Shown in pieces: positions 14,646 through 24,010 of a DNA stretch of 64,000 bases. The first letter of the stretch is position 1. Each line of letters opens with the position of its first letter. The DNA is from Microbacterium sp. ABRD28 (GTDB taxonomy: Bacteria; Actinomycetota; Actinomycetes; Actinomycetales; Microbacteriaceae), in contig NZ_CP031015.1 in assembly GCF_003850245.1 (NCBI RefSeq), forward strand, positions 434,001-498,000, written 5' to 3'. Position numbers and translations under genes: made by a program. The notes beneath the pieces were generated by a model that saw nothing but the letters and a program-made list of their open reading frames with translations, was not told the origin of the DNA and searched no databases.

Positions 14646-16223
14646 TCAGTGGCGGTGTCCGGCGGTCGCGTCAGGCGGAAGGGTCGTGACCGCGGTGTCG
14701 GAACCCGGCTCCACCACCAGGAACTGCGCCATCATGCCCGCGTCTTCGTGCCGCAGCAGATGGCAGTGGAGCATGAGCGGATGACTCGCGTCGGCGTGAT
14801 CGAAACGGAGCACCATCTCCACCTCGACCCCGGGCGGGAGGTACAGGGTGTCTTTCGGTCCCGCAACGGCTGCCGGAGGATCGTCGCCGCCGTACCGCGT
14901 GACCTCGAAGTGGACACCGCGCACGTGGAAGTTGTGGGGGTAGGGCATGTCGTTCCGCACCCGCCAGCGTTCGATCGTGCCGCGCTCCACGACCGCATCG
15001 ACCCGCTCCATCGACATCGCCTGACCGTTGATCTCGGTGCCGTCGAGCACCCACTCCCGCGTCATGACCGCATCGGCGGCGTCGAGCGGGTCAGCCGGTG
15101 CGAGCACCGGCGGAATCGTCCCGCGGCTCTCGAGGTCGTCGGCGGCGCGGAGCTGCAGAACGTCGAAGCGGTCGTCGCCGCCGCTGCCGCCCCCGAAGAC
15201 CGGGAGGACGCCGCCGAGGTCGGGGCTCTCGCTGCGCAGCACGGTGGTCTCGCCCGGCGTCATCCGGACGAGGATCTCCGCCCGCTCCCCGGGCGAGAGC
15301 TGCAGGCTCTCGGTCTCCCGGGGCGCGGGCAGCAGTCCGCCGTCGGTGGCGATGTGCGAGAAGGCTCGTGCGTCATCGAATCCGAAGGCGTAGACGCGCG
15401 CGGTCGACGCGTTGACCAGGCGCAGCCGCACGACGTCCGTCGCCACTGTCAGGTACGGCGCGAGCGTCCCGTTCACGAGGATCTCGTCGCCGAGGTGTCC
15501 GGATGATCCGCCGTCGCGCTGACCGAGCGCGCCGGTTTCGGCGTCGAGCGCGACGTCTTGCATGATGACGGGGATGTCGTCGACCCCGTACTCGGCCGGG
15601 AGGGGCAGACCCGCGGAGAGCGCGTCGTCGATCAGGAACAGCCCGGCGAGCCCCCGTCGCACATGCTCCTCGGTGGCTCCGTGCGGATGCGGGTGGTACC
15701 AGAGCGTGGCGGCCTCCTGGTCGATCGTCCACTGCGGAGACCAGGTGCCGCCGGGGTCGATCGGCTGGTGCACGCCTCCGTCCATCTCACCCGACAGCCG
15801 CATCCCGTGCCAGTGGACGCTCGTCGTCTCATCCAGCCCGTTCGTGACGTCGATGCGCACGCGGTCGTTCTGCGCGGCACGGATGGTGGGCCCGAGGTAG
15901 GTCCCGTTGAAGCCCCACGTGGGAGTCTCGAGCCCGTCGACGAACGCCGTGGAGCCGGCTCGGGCATCGAGCGCGAACACCTTGGTGCCGTCGGGATCGA
16001 TGACGGGCTCGAGGAGCTCGGGGATCGCCAGGGGGGTGTCGAAGTCGACGGCGCCGACCGTGTCGACGGCCGGGGCGTTGCCGATGCCGGTGGCGTAGGC
16101 GGCCCCCACGCCTGCGGCCGAGACGACGAGGGTGGCGACGATGCCGATGACGACCTTCGGGCGGCGGAGGCGGGGGCGGGCAGGGCGGTCGGGGCTGTCG
16201 GGGCGAGGAGGAAGGGCGGACAT
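14646..16223 (-). CDS. Multicopper oxidase, secreted or membrane-anchored
   Basis: Three-domain multicopper oxidase of 525 residues. A Pro/Arg-rich start is followed by a single hydrophobic helix, then copper sites in order: VHWHGMRL, WYHPHPHG, PYPHNFHVRGVHF, and LMLHCHLLRHEDAGMM, supplying all ligands of types 1, 2 and 3 copper. The Met after the last His marks a CueO/CotA-like type 1 site. The C-terminus ends GHRH. Likely roles are Cu(I) or other metal or phenol oxidation at the cell surface. Start at 16223 chosen because the anchor sequence begins there (weak GGAG close by). It stands alone, transcribed toward the aztD terminator. Confidence 0.92.
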   Translation of the reverse strand: MSALPPRPDSPDRPARPRLRRPKVVIGIVATLVVSAAGVGAAYATGIGNAPAVDTVGAVDFDTPLAIPELLEPVIDPDGTKVFALDARAGSTAFVDGLETPTWGFNGTYLGPTIRAAQNDRVRIDVTNGLDETTSVHWHGMRLSGEMDGGVHQPIDPGGTWSPQWTIDQEAATLWYHPHPHGATEEHVRRGLAGLFLIDDALSAGLPLPAEYGVDDIPVIMQDVALDAETGALGQRDGGSSGHLGDEILVNGTLAPYLTVATDVVRLRLVNASTARVYAFGFDDARAFSHIATDGGLLPAPRETESLQLSPGERAEILVRMTPGETTVLRSESPDLGGVLPVFGGGSGGDDRFDVLQLRAADDLESRGTIPPVLAPADPLDAADAVMTREWVLDGTEINGQAMSMERVDAVVERGTIERWRVRNDMPYPHNFHVRGVHFEVTRYGGDDPPAAVAGPKDTLYLPPGVEVEMVLRFDHADASHPLMLHCHLLRHEDAGMMAQFLVVEPGSDTAVTTLPPDATAGHRH

Positions 16224-16316
16224 GTCTCCACGCTCGCGGACCGCGCCCTTCGCCGGCACCGGGGAGACCCGACGCTTCCCGGGGGTTTCCCACCTCTCGA
16301 CGACCCTGCTACCCGG

Positions 16317-16383
16317 CGAGAGTGCATCTGGCCGCCGAGGGTGCGGGGTCCACCCGCATTCTCGGCGCGCCGATGCACTCTCG
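16317..16383. repeat. Long dyad-symmetric intergenic element
   Basis: Two 31-base arms agree at 26 positions around a five-base centre; the outer 12 bases (CGAGAGTGCATC and its complement) and the inner CGCCGAG segment are perfect. It sits between the E2 stop and the oxidase start, both on the minus strand. It could be an RNA hairpin ending the dehydrogenase operon, or a REP-type repeat found at many places in the genome. No T run follows. Confidence 0.7.
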
Positions 16384-16408
16384 CGGAGAGAAGGGGAGGC
16401 GGGGCGGG

Positions 16409-17803
16409 TCAGTCGAGCAGGAGCGCGGGCTCTTCGAGGATCGAGGCGACGTCGGCGATGAAGCGCGACATCCCGTCGCCGTCGATCACGCGATGGTCGA
16501 ACGACCCGGCGACGGTGGTCACCCAGCGCGGGCGCACCTCGCCGTCGACGACCCACGGCTTCTGGCGGATCGTGCCGAGCGCCACGATGCCGGCTTCACC
16601 GCCGTTGATGATCGGGGTGCCGGCATCCATCCCGAACACCCCGATGTTGGTGATCGTGATCGTGCCCCCCTGCTGGTCGGCGGGGGTGGTCTTCCCGTCG
16701 CGCGCGGTGAGGGTCAGCCGCTCGAGCGCGCGAGCGAGGTCGCGCATCGACAGGTCCTGCGCGTCCTTGATGTTCGGGACGAGGAGTCCGCGCGGGGTCG
16801 CCGCGGCGATTCCGAGGTTGACGTAGTGGTGCAGCCGGATCTGCGCGCCGCCATCGCCGTCGATCCACGAGGCGTTGACCATCGGCGTCCGCCGCACCGC
16901 CCAGATCACCGCGCGGGCCATGATGAGCAGCGGCGAGACCTTGATGTCGGCGAAGTCGGGCGAGGCCTTCAGCCGCTTGACGAGCTCCATCGTGCGCGTG
17001 GCGTCGACGTCGGTCCAGACCGACACGTGCGGCGCCGAGTAGGCGGTGCGCACCATGCTGTTCGCCACGGCCTTGCGCACACCCCGGACGGGGATCGACT
17101 CCTCGCGTCCGTCGTCCTCCGTCGCCGATCGTGACGGACCGGAGGACGAAGGATCGGATGCCGCTGCTGCGGCCGGCTCGGGGGCGCGCGAGCTCGCACC
17201 GCCGACCGGAATGGTCTCCTCGCGGACATCCCCCCACTCCGGGGTCTGGATGTTGCGGAAGACACTCGCCTGCGAGGCGTGGCGCATCACGTCGTCGCGG
17301 GTGACCTCCCCCGCCGCCCCGCTCGGGGTCACCGCGGCGAGGTCGACGCCGAGGTCGCGTGCGAGCTTGCGGATCGGGGGCTTGGCGACGACGCCGACCG
17401 ACTGGGTGACCGGACGCTCGGCGGGCTTCCGGCGCCGCGACTGCACGGCGCCCGCGGAGCCGTATCCGACGAGCACCGAGCCCGACTCCTCCGACTCCGC
17501 GCGCTGCTCGCCGTGCTCGCTCTGTCCGACGGTGACGGGGGGCACCGGCGGGGCCCCCGCATCCGCCGGGTCGATCGTGATGATCGGCGCGCCGACGTTC
17601 ACCGTCGCCCCCTCGTCGGCGAGGAGCTCGCCCACGCGCCCCGCGAACGGGGAGGGCAGCTCGACGAGCGACTTGGCGGTCTCGATCTCGACGATGACGT
17701 CGTTGACCGCAACGGCGTCGCCCGGGGCGACCCGCCACGTCACGATCTCGGCCTCGGTCAGACCCTCCCCGACGTCGGGGAGGAGGAACGTCTGGGTGCT
17801 CAT
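16409..17803 (-). CDS. Branched-chain 2-oxoacid dehydrogenase E2 (lipoamide acyltransferase)
   Basis: Core acyltransferase of 464 residues: N-terminal lipoyl domain with [14 protein letters not shown] (lipoyl lysine), an Ala/Pro/Glu linker, peripheral subunit-binding domain ([19 protein letters not shown]...[11 protein letters not shown]), a second linker, and the catalytic domain ending with [15 protein letters not shown], whose HRxxDG holds the active-site His and Asp. It transfers acyl groups from lipoamide to CoA. Third gene of the E1 alpha-E1 beta-E2 run. The single lipoyl domain and separate E1 alpha/beta genes favour a branched-chain or broad-range 2-oxoacid complex over actinobacterial pyruvate dehydrogenase, which uses homodimeric AceE. 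Confidence 0.9.
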   Translation of the reverse strand: MSTQTFLLPDVGEGLTEAEIVTWRVAPGDAVAVNDVIVEIETAKSLVELPSPFAGRVGELLADEGATVNVGAPIITIDPADAGAPPVPPVTVGQSEHGEQRAESEESGSVLVGYGSAGAVQSRRRKPAERPVTQSVGVVAKPPIRKLARDLGVDLAAVTPSGAAGEVTRDDVMRHASQASVFRNIQTPEWGDVREETIPVGGASSRAPEPAAAAASDPSSSGPSRSATEDDGREESIPVRGVRKAVANSMVRTAYSAPHVSVWTDVDATRTMELVKRLKASPDFADIKVSPLLIMARAVIWAVRRTPMVNASWIDGDGGAQIRLHHYVNLGIAAATPRGLLVPNIKDAQDLSMRDLARALERLTLTARDGKTTPADQQGGTITITNIGVFGMDAGTPIINGGEAGIVALGTIRQKPWVVDGEVRPRWVTTVAGSFDHRVIDGDGMSRFIADVASILEEPALLLD

Positions 17804-17811
17804 GGGACTCC

Positions 17812-18855
17812 TCAGTAGGCGAGGGCGCGGTCGACGGCCTCGAGGATGCGGTCGGCGTCGGGGAGGTAGGTGCCCTCGAGCTTGGCCGGGGGGAAGGGGG
17901 TGTCGAAGCCCGACACCCGGAGGACGGGCGACTCCAACGCGAAGAACGCCTTCTCCATGACGGTGGCGGCGACCTCGCTGCCGAGCGAGGTGAACCCGGG
18001 CGCCTCCTGCGCGTAGACCATCCGGCCGGTGCGGCGCACCGAGTCGAGCACCGGGCCGTAGTCGACGGGCGAGAGCGACCGCAGGTCGATGACCTCGCAG
18101 CTGGTGCCCTCCGACTCGGCGAGCGCGGCGGCCTGCAGCAGCGTGTGCACCATCGCGCCGTGGCCGACGAGCGTGACGTCGGTTCCCCGGCGCACGAGGC
18201 GCGACGCGTGGAGCGGCAGCGCGGGCGCGCGCGTGTCGACCTCGCCCTTCTGCCAGTAGCGGCTCTTGGGCTCGAGGAAGATGACCGGGTCGTCCGACGC
18301 GATCGCCTCCTGCATCATCCAGTAGGCGTCGTTGGGGGTCGAGGGGCTCACCACACGCAGACCGGGGGTGTGGGTGAAGTAGGCCTCGGGGCTCTCCTGA
18401 TGGTGCTCGACCGCACCGATGTGACCGCCGTAGGGGATGCGGATGACGATGGGCATCCGCACCGCCCCCTCGTGCCGATTCGTGATCTTGGCCAGCTGCG
18501 AGGTGATCTGGTCGAAGGCGGGGAAGACGAATCCGTCGAACTGGATCTCGAGCACGGGGCGGAATCCCGCCATCGCGAGTCCGATCGCCGTGCCGACGAT
18601 GCCCGACTCGGCCAGCGGCGTGTCGATCACCCTGCGGTCGCCGAACTCGGCCTGCAGCCCCTCGGTGACCCGGAAGACGCCGCCGAGGCGCCCGATGTCC
18701 TCGCCCATCAGCAGCACGCGGTCACTGCCGGCCAGGGCGGCGCGGAGCCCGAGATTGAGGGCCTTCGACAGGGGAAGGGAGCGGATGACGCCGGCGTCGG
18801 CCGGGTCGCCCGCGGGCTCGGGCGCGGGGGTCGAGATCGGCTGAGCGGTGGTCAT
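17812..18855 (-). CDS. 2-oxoacid dehydrogenase E1 beta subunit
   Basis: Transketolase-like beta subunit of 347 residues with [48 protein letters not shown] and [16 protein letters not shown], all characteristic of E1 beta. The true start is the ATG at 18855, which overlaps the E1 alpha stop (ATGA); the open frame reading upstream is not coding. It pairs with E1 alpha to decarboxylate 2-oxoacids derived from Val, Leu and Ile. The stop is eight bases before the E2 start. Confidence 0.92.
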   Translation of the reverse strand: MTTAQPISTPAPEPAGDPADAGVIRSLPLSKALNLGLRAALAGSDRVLLMGEDIGRLGGVFRVTEGLQAEFGDRRVIDTPLAESGIVGTAIGLAMAGFRPVLEIQFDGFVFPAFDQITSQLAKITNRHEGAVRMPIVIRIPYGGHIGAVEHHQESPEAYFTHTPGLRVVSPSTPNDAYWMMQEAIASDDPVIFLEPKSRYWQKGEVDTRAPALPLHASRLVRRGTDVTLVGHGAMVHTLLQAAALAESEGTSCEVIDLRSLSPVDYGPVLDSVRRTGRMVYAQEAPGFTSLGSEVAATVMEKAFFALESPVLRVSGFDTPFPPAKLEGTYLPDADRILEAVDRALAY

Positions 18856-20027
18856 GACGTCCCCTCCTCGAACGACGCCTCGTAGTCGGCGAGCCAGCGC
18901 TGCTGCTCGTCGATGAGCGGGTGAGGCTCGGAGTACACGTGGTCGAACATGAGGTCGGTCGGGACGCCACCGAGGGCGTTCGTGCGCACGCGCGTGTCGT
19001 CGGCGAGGGCCCGGGCCGAGGCTTCGACATCGGCGAAGAACGCATCGGAGGCGCCGCGCGAGCGCAGGTAGGTCGCCATGCGGGCGATCGGGTCGCGCCG
19101 AGCCCAGGACTGCTCCTCGTCGGAGGTGCGGTACTTCGTCGGGTCGTCGCTGGTGGTGTGGGCGCCCATCCGGTAGGTGATCGCCTCGATCGCGCGGGGT
19201 CCCTGACCCGTGCGCGCCTCGTCGAGCGCGACGCGGGTCACGGCGTAGCCGGCGAGCACGTCGTTGCCGTCGATCGGGATGGCGGGGATGCCGTAGCCGT
19301 CGCCGCGGCGGTACAGCGGCGAGCGCGACTGCGTCGAGACCGGCACGGAGATGGCCCACTGGTTGTTCTGCAGGAAGAACACCTCGGGCGTCTGGTAGCT
19401 GGCGGCGAAGACCATCGCTTCGTGCACATCCCCCTGACTGGAGGCCCCGTCGCCGTAGTAGACGATCACCGCCTCGTCGCGCTCGAGATCGCCGGTGCCG
19501 CTGCGACCATCGAAGACGAGTCCCATCGCGAGTCCGGTGGCGTGCAGCGTCTGCGCGCCGAGCACCAGCGTGTAGATGTGCGTGTTGCCGTTGCGTGGAT
19601 CGGTCGGATCCCAGCCGCCGTGGGTGAGTCCGCGCATGAGGCGGATGATGTCGACCGGGTCGACGCCGCGGATGCGGGCGACCACGTGCTCACGGTAGGA
19701 CGGGAAGACGTGGTCCTGGGCTCGCGCGGCGCGGGCGGAGCCGACCTGGGCGGCCTCCTGACCGAAGCTCGGCGGCCAGAGGGCGAGCTGACCCTGGCGC
19801 TGCAGGTTCGTCGCCTGCACGTCGAAGGCGCGGATCTCGGCCATGTCGCGGTACAGCCCCTCGAGCTCGGCGTCGCTCAGCGCGTCGATGACAGCGAGAT
19901 ACGGCTCGGCCGCGGGCGTCGGTGACAGCGTGCCGTCGGCATCGAGGATGCGGACGAAACGGGCGTCGGGAACCGGGTCTCCCGAAGCGGCGGGGTCAGA
20001 CGAGGCGGGGCCTGCGTGCAGAGTCAC
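18852..20027 (-). CDS. 2-oxoacid dehydrogenase E1 alpha subunit
   Basis: ThDP-dependent alpha subunit, 391 residues. The cofactor motif GDGASSQGDVHEAMVFAA...LQNNQWA (GDG to NN) is intact, and YRMGAHTTSDDPTKYR holds the conserved phosphorylation-loop region. It begins with GTG at 20027, four bases after the stop of the aminotransferase gene, suggesting that the aminotransferase and the dehydrogenase complex share a transcript, sensible for branched-chain or aromatic amino acid breakdown. No dihydrolipoamide dehydrogenase (E3) gene is present nearby, so E3 must come from elsewhere. Confidence 0.92.
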   Translation of the reverse strand: MTLHAGPASSDPAASGDPVPDARFVRILDADGTLSPTPAAEPYLAVIDALSDAELEGLYRDMAEIRAFDVQATNLQRQGQLALWPPSFGQEAAQVGSARAARAQDHVFPSYREHVVARIRGVDPVDIIRLMRGLTHGGWDPTDPRNGNTHIYTLVLGAQTLHATGLAMGLVFDGRSGTGDLERDEAVIVYYGDGASSQGDVHEAMVFAASYQTPEVFFLQNNQWAISVPVSTQSRSPLYRRGDGYGIPAIPIDGNDVLAGYAVTRVALDEARTGQGPRAIEAITYRMGAHTTSDDPTKYRTSDEEQSWARRDPIARMATYLRSRGASDAFFADVEASARALADDTRVRTNALGGVPTDLMFDHVYSEPHPLIDEQQRWLADYEASFEEGTS

Positions 20028-20031
20028 CGTT

Positions 20032-21159
20032 CTACGCTAGCCGCCGGCCCGGATGGGCTTCTGGGAGGTCTCTCACAACGGAGGCCGCGATTCGTAGGAC
20101 GTGATCCACAGACTCCTCCTCACCGACCGAGATCCGGATGCCGTCGCCGGCGAACGGACGGACGATGAGTCCGGCCTTGGCGAACGTCTCGGCGATGGCC
20201 ACGGTGTTCTCGTGCGCGGGAAGCCACACGAAGTTGCCCTGCGCCTCGGGAACGGCCCAGCCGGCATCGCGGAGAGCCTCGGCCAGCCGGTCGCGGCGGG
20301 CGGCGATGTGCCGGACGCGATGGAGGAGCTCGTCCTCGGCGTCGAGGCTCGCCAGTGCCGCCGCCTCGGCATGCGCCGTGACCGACAGCGGGATCGCCGT
20401 CGTGCGCGCGGCATCGAGGATGCGCGGGTGCCCGATGGCGTATCCGACGCGGAGAGCGGCGAGACCGAACGCCTTGGAGAAGGTGCGGAGCACCACGACG
20501 TTGGGCAGCTCCGCCCCGCCGCGCGTGCGGTTGCCGAGCACGGTGAGTCCATCGACGGCACCGGGGGCGGTGACGAACTCGGCATACGCCTCATCGAGGA
20601 TCACGAGGATGTCGGAGGGCACACGTCGCATGAAGGCGTCGAATTCGTCCTGACCGACCACCGGTCCGGTGGGGTTGTTCGGGCTGCAGACGAGGATCGC
20701 GCGGGTGCGGTCGGTGATCGCGTCGGCCATCGCACCGAGGTCGTGACGGGAATCGGCGGTCAGCGGCACCTGCACAGGGGTGGCGCCGGCGAGCACCGCG
20801 AGCCACGGGTAGGCCTCGAACGAGCGCCAGGCGTAGACGACCTCATCACCGGGTCCGGACGTGGCCAGCACGAGCTGAGCGAGGATCGAGACGCTCCCCG
20901 CACCCACGTGCACCTCGTCGACGGTCACGCCGAACCGTGCGGCCAGGCGCTCACGGAGGCGCGTGGCCGTGGCATCCGGATACCGGTTGAAGGCGCTGGC
21001 CGACCGCACCGCCTCGAGCACACCCGGCAGCGGGTCGAACGGGTTCTCGTTGCTCGAGAGCTTGAAGGCGTCGGGCCCCGCCTGCGTGCCCTGCTTGTAC
21101 GGCGGCAGGGAGGCGATGCCGGGGCGCACGCGAACCGGGATGTCTGCAGCGTCGCTCAC
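20032..21159 (-). CDS. Histidinol-phosphate/aromatic aminotransferase family
   Basis: PLP-dependent class I/II aminotransferase of 375 residues. It has [31 protein letters not shown], and the PLP lysine in [19 protein letters not shown], all typical of HisC and of actinobacterial phenylalanine (Pat) aminotransferases. GTG at 21159 chosen because [18 protein letters not shown] resembles HisC starts and earlier codons are Arg/Ser-rich. Position just ahead of the 2-oxoacid dehydrogenase genes rather than other his genes argues for a role with 2-oxoacids or aromatic amino acids rather than in histidine synthesis; this is inference. Confidence 0.85.
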   Translation of the reverse strand: MSDAADIPVRVRPGIASLPPYKQGTQAGPDAFKLSSNENPFDPLPGVLEAVRSASAFNRYPDATATRLRERLAARFGVTVDEVHVGAGSVSILAQLVLATSGPGDEVVYAWRSFEAYPWLAVLAGATPVQVPLTADSRHDLGAMADAITDRTRAILVCSPNNPTGPVVGQDEFDAFMRRVPSDILVILDEAYAEFVTAPGAVDGLTVLGNRTRGGAELPNVVVLRTFSKAFGLAALRVGYAIGHPRILDAARTTAIPLSVTAHAEAAALASLDAEDELLHRVRHIAARRDRLAEALRDAGWAVPEAQGNFVWLPAHENTVAIAETFAKAGLIVRPFAGDGIRISVGEEESVDHVLRIAASVVRDLPEAHPGRRLA

Positions 21160-21280
21160 GGCACCGAGTCTACGGCGGGATGACCCCCGGGCCACGGGCA
21201 GGCTGATCCCGGCGGACGAAGGGCATCGCGACGCGCGTCAAGGTCTCGCGGGCGCCGGTGCGGCGTGGCACACTCACCGC

Positions 21281-21679
21281 ATGGGCTTCCTCATCCGCGT
21301 GGTCGTGAACGCGTTCGCGATCTGGGTCGTCACCCTCATCCCCGCACTCCAGGTCTTCGTCATCCCGTTCGCGCCGGGAGAGACGCTGCAGCTGGTCCTC
21401 ACCCTGCTGCTCGTGGCGGCCATCTTCGCGCTGGTGAACACGGTCATCGGAACGGTCATCAAGGTGCTGGCCTTTCCGCTGTACATCCTCACCCTCGGCC
21501 TGATCGGGCTGCTCATCAACGCGTTCCTGCTGTGGCTGACCGCGTGGTTCACCCAGTGGTGGAGCTTCGGGCTGCGCGTCGAGGAGTTCTGGTGGGGCGG
21601 CATCATCGCCGCGCTCATCATCTCGGTGATCAACTGGATCGCCGGCATCATCCTGCGTCCTCGCCGCCGCGAGGACTGA
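21281..21679 (+). CDS. Phage-holin-family (PF04020) membrane protein
   Basis: 132 residues, four hydrophobic segments with short polar turns (MGFLIRVVVNAFAIWVV...ILTLGLIGLLINAFLLWL...IISVINWIAGIIL) and a basic tail RPRRRED. This fits the actinobacterial 4-TM holin-like family (PF04020), which despite its name is a common chromosomal membrane protein of unknown role. Divergent from the aminotransferase; its last 32 bases overlap the convergent hydrolase gene. No phage genes surround it. Confidence 0.82.
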   Translation: MGFLIRVVVNAFAIWVVTLIPALQVFVIPFAPGETLQLVLTLLLVAAIFALVNTVIGTVIKVLAFPLYILTLGLIGLLINAFLLWLTAWFTQWWSFGLRVEEFWWGGIIAALIISVINWIAGIILRPRRRED

Positions 21680-23036
21680 GCCGCCCGGCAGCCGGCGGCT
21701 GCGGGCGCGCCGCCGCGTACTCGGTGACGGCGATGCCTTCCGCCTGACCGAGCCGTGCGAACACCTCGTGCACGGTGGCGACCCTCGGATCGCCCGACGC
21801 GTCGACCAGGGCCGCGCTCTCGGCATAGCTGCGCATCGAGTGCGCCGGCACCGTCGCATCCACCACTCCGGAGTCGGCGTGGGCCTCGCGCTCGGCGGTG
21901 AAGCTGCCCGGCGCCCCGACGGCGGTTTCATGTCCGCCCCCGGCGAGCACCGCGACGGGGTCGTCGGAGTGACGGATCGCGACGGCCAACGTGTCGGCGC
22001 CCACGTCGGCCTCGACGGGCGATCCGAACGAGACCATCGTGGCCATGTCGTACAGCCCTTCCAACGCCAGGTGCGCCGCGATCATCGCCCCCTGCGAATG
22101 GCCGAAGGCGTGGACGGTGTCGCCCGGCTTCGCGCCCGCCGCCTCCAGGGCGGCGAGGGTCGCCTCGTACGACGCCGAGCGGTTGCCGGTGTACAGCTCG
22201 GCGTTGGACTGCACATCCCAGGGATCCTCGCCCCCGACACCGAGCGACTGCGTGCCGGCGATGTACACCGCGAACTGCTCGGTGCCGTCGGGCATCGTGT
22301 ACTTCTCGACGCGAACACGCGCCTCACCCGCTCCCGGCATCCGAGCTGCAGCTGACGCCAGATCGGGGGGTGCTGTCGTCATCCGCGGCGGCGGCGGCGT
22401 CGACCGCAACACGATCGCCGACGGCTCACCCTCGAGGCGCGCGTCGCGCGAGAGGCGTCCCCACCCGCCGACACCGAAGATCGCGGCGGCGCCGAGCGTG
22501 GCACCACCGAGCGCGACGCCCCCGATCGCCGCGCCGAGCTCGCTGAAGATGCCCCCGAGTTCGCTTCCGGTCTCGGTCGCCTGACGCACGAGGTAGCTCG
22601 GCCACATCACCGCCCGATCGAAGCGGGCGATGAACGCCTCGCCCTCGGCGCCGGGGAACATCCGCAGCAGCTCGGCGCGGCGGCGTTCGACGGCGGTCAC
22701 CCCGGCACCGTCGCCGCGCGCCGACAGGGCGGCGTGCTCGGCGTCCAGCTCGACCAGCTCGTAGACGGCGGCGGCGTGGCGGAGGTCACCGGCGATCTGC
22801 ACCGCCTGCACGATCGTGGCGTCGAGATCGCGCGCGAAGACGCTCGCCGCCCCGACCGCCGCCCACCCGAACCGCCGTTCGTCGGCGAGTTCGGCACGAG
22901 CGGCCCCGAAGCGGCGCTGCAGCACGTCGAGGTCGTCGATCATCCGATCGAAGCGCCCCGCCGCCTCGCGGAGCGATTCGGTGTCGACCGAGACCGCGCC
23001 GCCTCCGCGGATCTCGAGGCCATCGCTCACCAGCAT
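21648..23036 (-). CDS. Lipase-like alpha/beta hydrolase with WXG-like N-terminal helices
   Basis: 462 residues. The first 200 are helical (RFDRMIDDLDVLQRRFGAARAEL and a Gly/Ala-rich hydrophobic stretch near 165-190), resembling the N-termini of type VII-secreted or WXG100-linked proteins. The C-terminal half is an alpha/beta hydrolase: nucleophile elbow in FGHSQGAMIAAH (GxSxG), Asp in RHSDDPVAV, and a His late in the domain (PAHSM). The gene overlaps the stop of the small WXG-like gene by 10 bases. I infer a lipase or esterase acting outside the cell or in a contact-dependent manner; no classic signal peptide is present. The start at 23036 is an ATG. Confidence 0.72.
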   Translation of the reverse strand: MLVSDGLEIRGGGAVSVDTESLREAAGRFDRMIDDLDVLQRRFGAARAELADERRFGWAAVGAASVFARDLDATIVQAVQIAGDLRHAAAVYELVELDAEHAALSARGDGAGVTAVERRRAELLRMFPGAEGEAFIARFDRAVMWPSYLVRQATETGSELGGIFSELGAAIGGVALGGATLGAAAIFGVGGWGRLSRDARLEGEPSAIVLRSTPPPPRMTTAPPDLASAAARMPGAGEARVRVEKYTMPDGTEQFAVYIAGTQSLGVGGEDPWDVQSNAELYTGNRSASYEATLAALEAAGAKPGDTVHAFGHSQGAMIAAHLALEGLYDMATMVSFGSPVEADVGADTLAVAIRHSDDPVAVLAGGGHETAVGAPGSFTAEREAHADSGVVDATVPAHSMRSYAESAALVDASGDPRVATVHEVFARLGQAEGIAVTEYAAARPQPPAAGRLSPRGGEDAG

Positions 23037-23317
23037 CCCTCCGCCATCGATGCCGCCCGGTCACCGGCGCACTGCGCCTCGAAGATGACCGTCTCGAGCT
23101 GGCAGGTGAGGCCCGAGACATCGCCCGCCCACCGTGCGGCCTTGTCGTGGAAGGCTTCGGCGGCCCGGGCGCGCCAGCCGGTGGCGTGATCGAGGGAGCG
23201 GGCGGTCATCGCCGCGTCGGCGAGCGCGAACGCGACGGAGCGCAGCTCGCGGACGACGGCGGCGAGCGCGACCGCACTCGCCTCGGCACCAGGAGAGCAG
23301 GTGGCGGTGGAGAGCAT
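23027..23317 (-). CDS. WXG100-like small helical protein
   Basis: 96 residues, all-helical, with the signature TGWRARAAEAFHDKAARWAGD, close to the W-x-x-x-A-x-x-F pattern seen in many WXG100-fold proteins. Encoded directly ahead of the hydrolase in the same direction with a 10-base overlap, the arrangement of type VII secretion partners and their substrates. The ATG at 23317 lacks a strong ribosome binding site. Function as an export partner is inference; no EssC/EccC ATPase gene is in the window. Confidence 0.6.
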   Translation of the reverse strand: MLSTATCSPGAEASAVALAAVVRELRSVAFALADAAMTARSLDHATGWRARAAEAFHDKAARWAGDVSGLTCQLETVIFEAQCAGDRAASMAEGCW

Positions 23318-23452
23318 GGGACGATGATCGAGGTCCGGCTGTCCCCGCGGGGGCGGGTGCGGCGATCTGTGAGGGGATGGCGCCGAACGCCGGGCTGTGC
23401 AGGAATGGTCGACGCCCTTGCACGCCGCGTCTTCACCCCCAGAATGGAATCC

Positions 23453-23974
23453 ATGTCCGCGAGCGCCTCGCCTCCCGCGCCGTTCCGCGTCGTGTTCGTG
23501 TGCACCGGGAACATCTGCCGTTCCCCCATGGCCGACGTGGTGTTCCGGGCTTTCGCCGACCACGCCGGGCTCGCTTCGCGGGTCGTCTCCACGAGCGCGG
23601 GCACCGGCGACTGGCACGTGGGCGAACGCGCCGACGAGCGGACGCTGGCGGCACTGGAGCGTCGTGGCTACGACGGTTCCCGCCACCGGGCGCGCCAGTT
23701 CACGCAGTCGGATTTCGAGCGCACCGACCTCATCGTGGCCCTCGACCGCAGCCACGAACGGATCCTCCGCGGTTGGGCGCCCTCCGACACCGACGCCGAC
23801 AAGATCGCTCTGCTCCGCTCGTTCGACTCCGCGGCCGACGGCGTGGACGTGCCCGACCCCTACTACGCGGGGCCCGCGATGTTCGATCAGGTGCTCGCTA
23901 TGATCGAGAACGCGAGCCGGGCGCTCTTCCGGCAGCTGGAACCCGCCATCCGTCCCGCGACCACGTCTCCGTGA
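23453..23974 (+). CDS. Low-molecular-weight protein-tyrosine phosphatase
   Basis: 173 residues. The catalytic P-loop VCTGNICRSPMADVVFR (CX5RS) lies near the N-terminus and the general acid Asp in VPDPYYAG lies near residue 145, both required for activity. Such enzymes dephosphorylate tyrosine kinases that control polysaccharide synthesis, or act on other phosphoproteins. Start uncertain: ATG at 23453 has GGAA upstream and is preferred to ATG 23444. Divergent from the WXG-like gene; purB follows after 36 bases. Confidence 0.92.
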   Translation: MSASASPPAPFRVVFVCTGNICRSPMADVVFRAFADHAGLASRVVSTSAGTGDWHVGERADERTLAALERRGYDGSRHRARQFTQSDFERTDLIVALDRSHERILRGWAPSDTDADKIALLRSFDSAADGVDVPDPYYAGPAMFDQVLAMIENASRALFRQLEPAIRPATTSP

Positions 23975-24010
23975 GGTGCTGACGCGGGGCCGCGTCGTCA
24001 CGGGAGCATC

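Noticed and set aside
21281..21679. Possible prophage remnant because of the holin-family name
   Set aside because: No other phage genes, normal composition, and PF04020 proteins are common chromosomal membrane proteins.
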